Program-made: the position numbers and the translations under genes
Assembly: GCA_902612825.1 (NCBI GenBank)
Contig: CACMET010000010.1
Coordinates: 1-49,733, forward strand
Direction of reading: 5' to 3'
DNA: 49,733 nt
Source of the DNA: an uncultured Alphaproteobacteria bacterium
Lineage (GTDB): Bacteria > Pseudomonadota > Alphaproteobacteria > HIMB59 > GCA-002718135
Shown: one piece after another, positions 45,917 through 49,733 of the stretch
How the letters are laid out: each line of letters begins with the position of its first letter
Numbering within the stretch: position 1 is the stretch's first letter
Notes under the pieces: generated by a model
What the model was told of the DNA's origin: nothing
Databases searched by the model: none
What the model saw: only the letters and a program-made list of their open reading frames with translations

Positions 45917-47197
45917 TTATTTCTTTTGTCTAATTTTAACTGACAATTTATGTCCATCTAGACCTTCAAGTCCTGACATTTTTTCAGTATCTTCCGAAAG
46001 AGCATTAAAAGATTTTTTCTTCATATCAACAACAGAGGTTCTTTTCATAAAATCTAAAACACCTAGACCTGATGAAAATTTTGCCGCTCCTGATGTCGGC
46101 AATACATGGTTAGTTCCTACAATATAATCACCAAAAGCTTCGACAGAGTATTCACCTAAAAATATACCGCCAGCATTATTTATATTCGATAATAATTTTT
46201 TATTATTAGAAATGTGAATATGTAAATGTTCTGGTGCAACAAAATTTATGATTTCTGAAGAAAGTTCTATATTATCAACCAAAGCAATTATTCCATTATT
46301 ATTTAAACTTTTTTCAATTATTTTCTTTTTTGATAAATCTTTTTTAATTTTTTTAATTGAACTTAAGACTTTAGTTGCAAAAACTTTACTATCCGTAATT
46401 AAAATTGATTGTGCATTTTCATCATGTTCTGCTTGAGCTATTAGATCTGAAGCTACCCAATCTGGATTATTATTGTTATTTGCAACAACTATTATTTCAG
46501 ATGGTCCTGCTAGTAAATCTATACCTACTTTTCCATACAATTGTTTTTTTGCCTCTGCTACATAAGCATTACCAGGTCCAAATATTTTATTGACTGGCTT
46601 AATAGTTTGAGTGCCAAACGTTAGTGCACTAATAGCTTGAGCTCCTCCTACAAAATATGTTTCTTTAATACCTAATTCCCTTATTAATTTTATAAAATAT
46701 GGATTAATTGATTTAGTTGGTGGTGTGATACAAACAATTCTTTTTACTCCAGCTATGATTGCAGGTACTGCATTCATAATTAAAGATGAGGGATAAAAAG
46801 CCCTTCCTCCAGGTACGTACAAGCCAACTGAGTCAATAGGTTTCCATACAGATTTCAATGTTGCACCGTTATTAGTATAGATGATATTTTTAGGTAATTG
46901 TTTTTTGTGAAATAATGAAATATTTTTAATAGCTTTTTTAAAACTATTAAATATTTGTGGCTCAACTTTAGATTGTATTTTTATTTTAGATAAATCTAAA
47001 CTAAGATCTTGTTTGTTAATTTTAACTTTATCAAATTTTGCTGCATACTTAATTAGAGATTTATCGCCATTTTTTTTTACATCATAAATAATTTTTTTTA
47101 CATCTTCTTGAATTGATTTACTTGATAATGAATTTCTTTTTTCAATCTTTGTCTTAAATTGATTATAAAAATTTTTATTAAATTTTATTATTTTCAT
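45917..47197 (-). CDS. hisD: Histidinol dehydrogenase
   Basis: A zinc enzyme that oxidises L-histidinol to histidine in two NAD-dependent steps. 426 residues. Motifs include VPGGRAFYPSSLIMNAVPA, FGPGNAYVAEAKKQLYGKVG with IDLLAGPSEI, the metal/base segment AEHDENAQ, and VAPEHLHIHI. The start overlaps the hisG stop by 4 bases (ATGA), so hisG and hisD are translationally coupled although the other his genes are elsewhere. Its position before infA is typical for alphaproteobacteria. Confidence 0.96.
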   Translation of the reverse strand: MKIIKFNKNFYNQFKTKIEKRNSLSSKSIQEDVKKIIYDVKKNGDKSLIKYAAKFDKVKINKQDLSLDLSKIKIQSKVEPQIFNSFKKAIKNISLFHKKQLPKNIIYTNNGATLKSVWKPIDSVGLYVPGGRAFYPSSLIMNAVPAIIAGVKRIVCITPPTKSINPYFIKLIRELGIKETYFVGGAQAISALTFGTQTIKPVNKIFGPGNAYVAEAKKQLYGKVGIDLLAGPSEIIVVANNNNNPDWVASDLIAQAEHDENAQSILITDSKVFATKVLSSIKKIKKDLSKKKIIEKSLNNNGIIALVDNIELSSEIINFVAPEHLHIHISNNKKLLSNINNAGGIFLGEYSVEAFGDYIVGTNHVLPTSGAAKFSSGLGVLDFMKRTSVVDMKKKSFNALSEDTEKMSGLEGLDGHKLSVKIRQKK

Positions 47198-47841
47198 TTA
47201 ACAAAAGCACCTATTTCAGAAATAATTTTTGAAACCTCATTCATATTTGTCTTATAAGCTGATCTATTGACAATTAATTTAGATTGAATTTTCATTATTT
47301 CTTCAATTTCAGTCAAACCATTTTCTTTTAATGTTTTTCCTGTAGAAACTAAATCTACAATTCTCCTACACATATTTAAAGAAGGAGCTAATTCCATTGA
47401 TCCACTTAGTTTTATAATTTCTACTTGTATTCCCTTATTATAAAAAAATTTTTTAGTAATATTTGGGTATTTAGTAGCAATTCTAATATTACTCCAGGTT
47501 TCTGGATCCTCTTTTTTTAATAAAGATTTCAGAGCAGCTACAGAAATTCGACAATGACCAATATTTAAATCAAGTGGAGCATATATTTCTGAGTAATCAA
47601 ATTCATTAATTACATCCTCACCAGCTATTCCTATTTGTGCAGCTCCAAATGCAACAAATGTACATGCATCAAAGGCTCTTACTTTAATATACTCAATATT
47701 TCTTTTTTTAGATTTGAACGTTAACTTTCTTGTGTCTTTATCAAATAGTAGAGGATCAGGGGCAAAACTTGTTTTAAGTAACAAGTTTTTACATTCTTTT
47801 GTTATTCTGCCTCTTGGTACTGCAATAACTATTTTGCTCAT
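47194..47841 (-). CDS. hisG: ATP phosphoribosyltransferase, short form
   Basis: First enzyme of histidine synthesis, joining ATP and PRPP. At 215 residues it is the short HisG form that lacks the C-terminal histidine-binding regulatory domain. Short HisG normally works with the HisZ regulatory subunit, which is not in this window. Conserved parts include IAVPRGRITKEC, FGAAQIGIAGEDVI, and the PRPP-binding segment RRIVDLVSTGKTLKENGL. It lies 46 bases after murA and overlaps hisD by 4 bases. Confidence 0.94.
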   Translation of the reverse strand: MSKIVIAVPRGRITKECKNLLLKTSFAPDPLLFDKDTRKLTFKSKKRNIEYIKVRAFDACTFVAFGAAQIGIAGEDVINEFDYSEIYAPLDLNIGHCRISVAALKSLLKKEDPETWSNIRIATKYPNITKKFFYNKGIQVEIIKLSGSMELAPSLNMCRRIVDLVSTGKTLKENGLTEIEEIMKIQSKLIVNRSAYKTNMNEVSKIISEIGAFVK

Positions 47842-47887
47842 AAATTGCAGGCTTTTATATTGTGATCAAAGAAAAAACTAGAAAAAG

Positions 47888-49144
47888 TTAGTTTTTCTGT
47901 CTTTTTATTTTTACACCCAAACTACCTAATGTTTTTTCAATATTTTCATAGCCTCTATCAAGGTGATAGACACGATTTAGTGTCGTTTGACCATTCGCAT
48001 TCATAGCAGCTAACACTAAACTTATACTAGCTCGTAAATCACTAGCCATTACCTGCGCTCCTTTAAATGTTTGATTGCCTATTATTGTAGCGGTATCTTT
48101 TTCTACTGAAATATTCGCACCTAATCGATTCAGTTCAGGAACATGCATGAATCTATTTTCAAAAATTGTTTCTTTAATTTTTGACTTCCCATCAGAGATA
48201 CACATAAGAGACATTAACTGCGCTTGTAAATCGGTGGGAAAACCTGGATATGGATTAGTTGCAAGACTAGTAGATTTTAGTTTTGATCCTTTAGAGACTT
48301 TTATCGAATTTTTACTTACTTTTAATTTTGCACCCATTTTTTTTAAAATATCAATTAAGGATTTTAAATAAATAGTATTAAAGTTATTTATTTCTAAAGC
48401 TGAATTTAACATCAAAGCTGCAATTATATATGTGCCAGCTACAATTCTATCAGCAATTATCTCATGCTCTGCTTTTTTTAAATTTGTTACACCTTGTACA
48501 AGAATAGTTTTTGTTCCATGACCTTCTATTTTTGCACCCATTTTTATAAGACATTTTGACAAATCTTCTATTTCTGGTTCTCTTGCAGCATTAGAAATTT
48601 TAGTTTCACCTTTTGCCAATACTGAGGCCATTAGTATATTTTCAGTTGCTCCTACACTTGGAAATGGTAGTTTAATTTTATTTCCAATTAATTGTGATTT
48701 AACACTGCCAACAACAAAACCATTTTGAATTTCAAAATTAGCTCCCAATTTTGATAAACCAGCAAGATGTATATCTATTGGCCTAGTTCCAATGGCACAT
48801 CCTCCTGGTAAAGATATTCTAGCCTCACCAAATCGAGAAAGTAATGGACCTAGAATCAATATAGAGGCTCTCATTTTTCGAACAACATCATAATCTGCTG
48901 ATAGATTCTTAATTTTTGATGGATTTATTTTTAATTTATTTTTTTTGTGTTCAATTTTTACACCATAATTTTTCAGTAATTTTATTAAATTTAGAACATC
49001 AACCACATTAGGTACATTTGAGAGTTTTAAAGTTTTTTTAGATAAAAGAGAAGATACTATAATCGGTAGTGCAGAATTTTTTGAACCGTGAACATTAACT
49101 GAGCCAGAAATTTTAGAACCTCCTTTTATTATTAATTTATCCAT
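47888..49144 (-). CDS. murA: UDP-N-acetylglucosamine 1-carboxyvinyltransferase
   Basis: MurA transfers enolpyruvate to UDP-GlcNAc, the first committed step of peptidoglycan synthesis and the target of fosfomycin. 418 residues. Lys22 and Asn23 in HGSKNSALP bind substrate, and the catalytic Cys116 lies in LPGGCAIGTRPIDIH, so the fosfomycin-reactive Cys is kept. PYPGFPTDLQAQLM and ASDLRASISLVLAA are further family blocks. The start overlaps the end of a small upstream ORF by 8 bases. Confidence 0.97.
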   Translation of the reverse strand: MDKLIIKGGSKISGSVNVHGSKNSALPIIVSSLLSKKTLKLSNVPNVVDVLNLIKLLKNYGVKIEHKKNKLKINPSKIKNLSADYDVVRKMRASILILGPLLSRFGEARISLPGGCAIGTRPIDIHLAGLSKLGANFEIQNGFVVGSVKSQLIGNKIKLPFPSVGATENILMASVLAKGETKISNAAREPEIEDLSKCLIKMGAKIEGHGTKTILVQGVTNLKKAEHEIIADRIVAGTYIIAALMLNSALEINNFNTIYLKSLIDILKKMGAKLKVSKNSIKVSKGSKLKSTSLATNPYPGFPTDLQAQLMSLMCISDGKSKIKETIFENRFMHVPELNRLGANISVEKDTATIIGNQTFKGAQVMASDLRASISLVLAAMNANGQTTLNRVYHLDRGYENIEKTLGSLGVKIKRQKN

Positions 49145-49286
49145 TTTTGCTAATAGCTTGTTTTCTTTTTAAAATATTTGATTTCAGTTTTTTTTCTAAC
49201 CTTTTTAATCTCGTTAAGCGTATTTCTTTTTTAGAATCATCTTTTGCTTGATGTGTATCTTTTTCTTTATTTAATTTATCTGTCAT
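49137..49286 (-). CDS. Small basic protein of unknown function upstream of murA
   Basis: A 49-residue ORF, MTDKLNKEKD at the start and a strongly basic second half (RLTRLKRLEKKLKSNILKRK) predicted as one amphipathic helix. It ends with a stop overlapping the murA ATG by 8 bases, which suggests translational coupling. Small Lys/Arg-rich ORFs of the type LRxNLRRRKxQ are found in front of murA in many alphaproteobacteria, which makes a real conserved gene likely. No function is known to me. It is below usual ORF length limits and could be missed by gene finders. Confidence 0.6.
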   Translation of the reverse strand: MTDKLNKEKDTHQAKDDSKKEIRLTRLKRLEKKLKSNILKRKQAISKNG

Positions 49287-49295
49287 AAATAAGAT

Positions 49296-49442
49296 TTAAT
49301 TATTATTATTTTTTTTTAATCCATTTTTAGAGCATTTCTTAGAACAATATAAAACATTCTTCCAATCTCTTTCCCATTTTTTTCTCCAAGAGAATGGCTT
49401 ATTGCAAACAATACAGACTTTAGATGGTAAGTTTTTCTTCAA
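49296..49442 (-). CDS. DUF2256 zinc-ribbon-like protein
   Basis: A 48-residue protein with [20 protein letters not shown] followed by [14 protein letters not shown], the DUF2256 pattern of two Cys pairs and a central WRKKW. Function unknown, probably zinc-binding. The TTG at 49442, 4 bases after the transporter stop, is preferred as start because family members begin just before the LPxK motif. A further TTG at 49481 is open but would overlap the transporter gene by 35 bases. Confidence 0.8.
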   Translation of the reverse strand: MKKNLPSKVCIVCNKPFSWRKKWERDWKNVLYCSKKCSKNGLKKNNNN

Positions 49443-49446
49443 GATT

Positions 49447-49733
49447 TTACTCAAATAGGTAAAAATATCCGTAGGCAACAACTAATGCAGGAATTGCACT
49501 ATAAAGGGTTGCTAAAATCGCAGCTTTTGGGGCAAGTGCAATTGCTGGGAATAAAGCATCACCATCATTTGAAATAGCATTACCAAGCTCTGCAGAAAGA
49601 GGAATATAGCCATTTAGATAAAACGTAGCTACAACAACTTGCGGTCCACAACCAGGTAAAAAACCAAATAGAATTGCTACCAATGGAACAAACGGTAGCC
49701 ATAAATCAAAAAATATTTTTAAATCTAAACTTG
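49447..49733 (-). CDS. Putative manganese/heavy-metal transporter (ArsP_2-like, DUF2899), partial
   Basis: C-terminal part of a membrane protein, with the start beyond the right edge. The visible 95 residues include two to three hydrophobic helices and the blocks [36 protein letters not shown] and [19 protein letters not shown]. The PGCGPQ and DGDALFP motifs are those of the ten-helix ArsP_2 family annotated as putative manganese transporters or heavy-metal exporters. The substrate is inferred from the family only. Confidence 0.75.
   Translation of the reverse strand, partial: SLDLKIFFDLWLPFVPLVAILFGFLPGCGPQVVVATFYLNGYIPLSAELGNAISNDGDALFPAIALAPKAAILATLYSAIPALVVAYGYFYLFE

Overview
The window reads as a chromosomal segment of a very AT-rich, streamlined alphaproteobacterium, most likely a free-living marine lineage of the SAR11 / HIMB59 (AEGEAN-169) kind. 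The evidence is gene order (rpsB-tsf-pyrH-frr-uppS; proS-lolC-lolD-dnaE; tig-clpP-clpX-lon-hup followed by nuoA to nuoN, birA, coaX and rnj), a short ProRS without the editing insertion, a separate short-form HisG, and almost no intergenic DNA (most neighbours overlap by 1 to 17 bases or are a few bases apart). Lineage is an inference. A complete glnB argues against Pelagibacter in the strict sense, because Pelagibacterales are reported to lack PII proteins. I see no insertion sequence, prophage, CRISPR array or replication origin.

Layout. Positions 1-33.8 kb lie entirely on the minus strand, so they are transcribed from right to left: tRNA-His, tRNA-Leu, tig-clpP-clpX-lon (chaperone and proteolysis), hup with its terminator, tRNA-Val and tRNA-Asp, the 14-gene complex I operon nuoA-N, then birA, coaX, rnj, a DUF1467 membrane protein, proS, lolC-lolD, dnaE, and finally rpsB-tsf-pyrH-frr-uppS (uppS runs off the left edge). 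Positions 33.9-40.5 kb are on the plus strand: a class I aminotransferase translationally coupled to glnB (PII), a leader carrying two tandem glutamine riboswitch aptamers, glnA with a strong terminator, then parE-glpK. From 40.5 to 45.2 kb is a mixed accessory stretch: a class I glutamine amidotransferase, an iolE-like inosose dehydratase overlapping a cytochrome c'-like gene, two amino-acid ABC permeases without their binding protein or ATPase, and a GT9 glycosyltransferase. From 45.4 kb to the right edge everything is again on the minus strand: a putative Mn/heavy-metal transporter (partial), a DUF2256 protein, a small basic ORF, murA, hisG-hisD, infA, yacG and tRNA-Phe.

The most interesting locus is 33.9-37.1 kb, a compact nitrogen-control cassette. 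It combines an aminotransferase, a PII protein whose T-loop departs strongly from the usual sequence, two covarying copies of the glutamine-sensing glnA RNA motif known mainly from cyanobacteria and marine metagenomes, and a glutamine synthetase that resembles the cyanobacterial type more than the alphaproteobacterial one and lacks the usual context of the adenylylation tyrosine. Together these suggest that control of glutamine synthetase has moved from the classical GlnD/GlnE/NtrBC cascade to direct RNA sensing of glutamine, possibly through transfer of a riboswitch-glnA unit. A second candidate RNA element is a hairpin in front of rpsB whose loop can pair with the rpsB ribosome-binding region.
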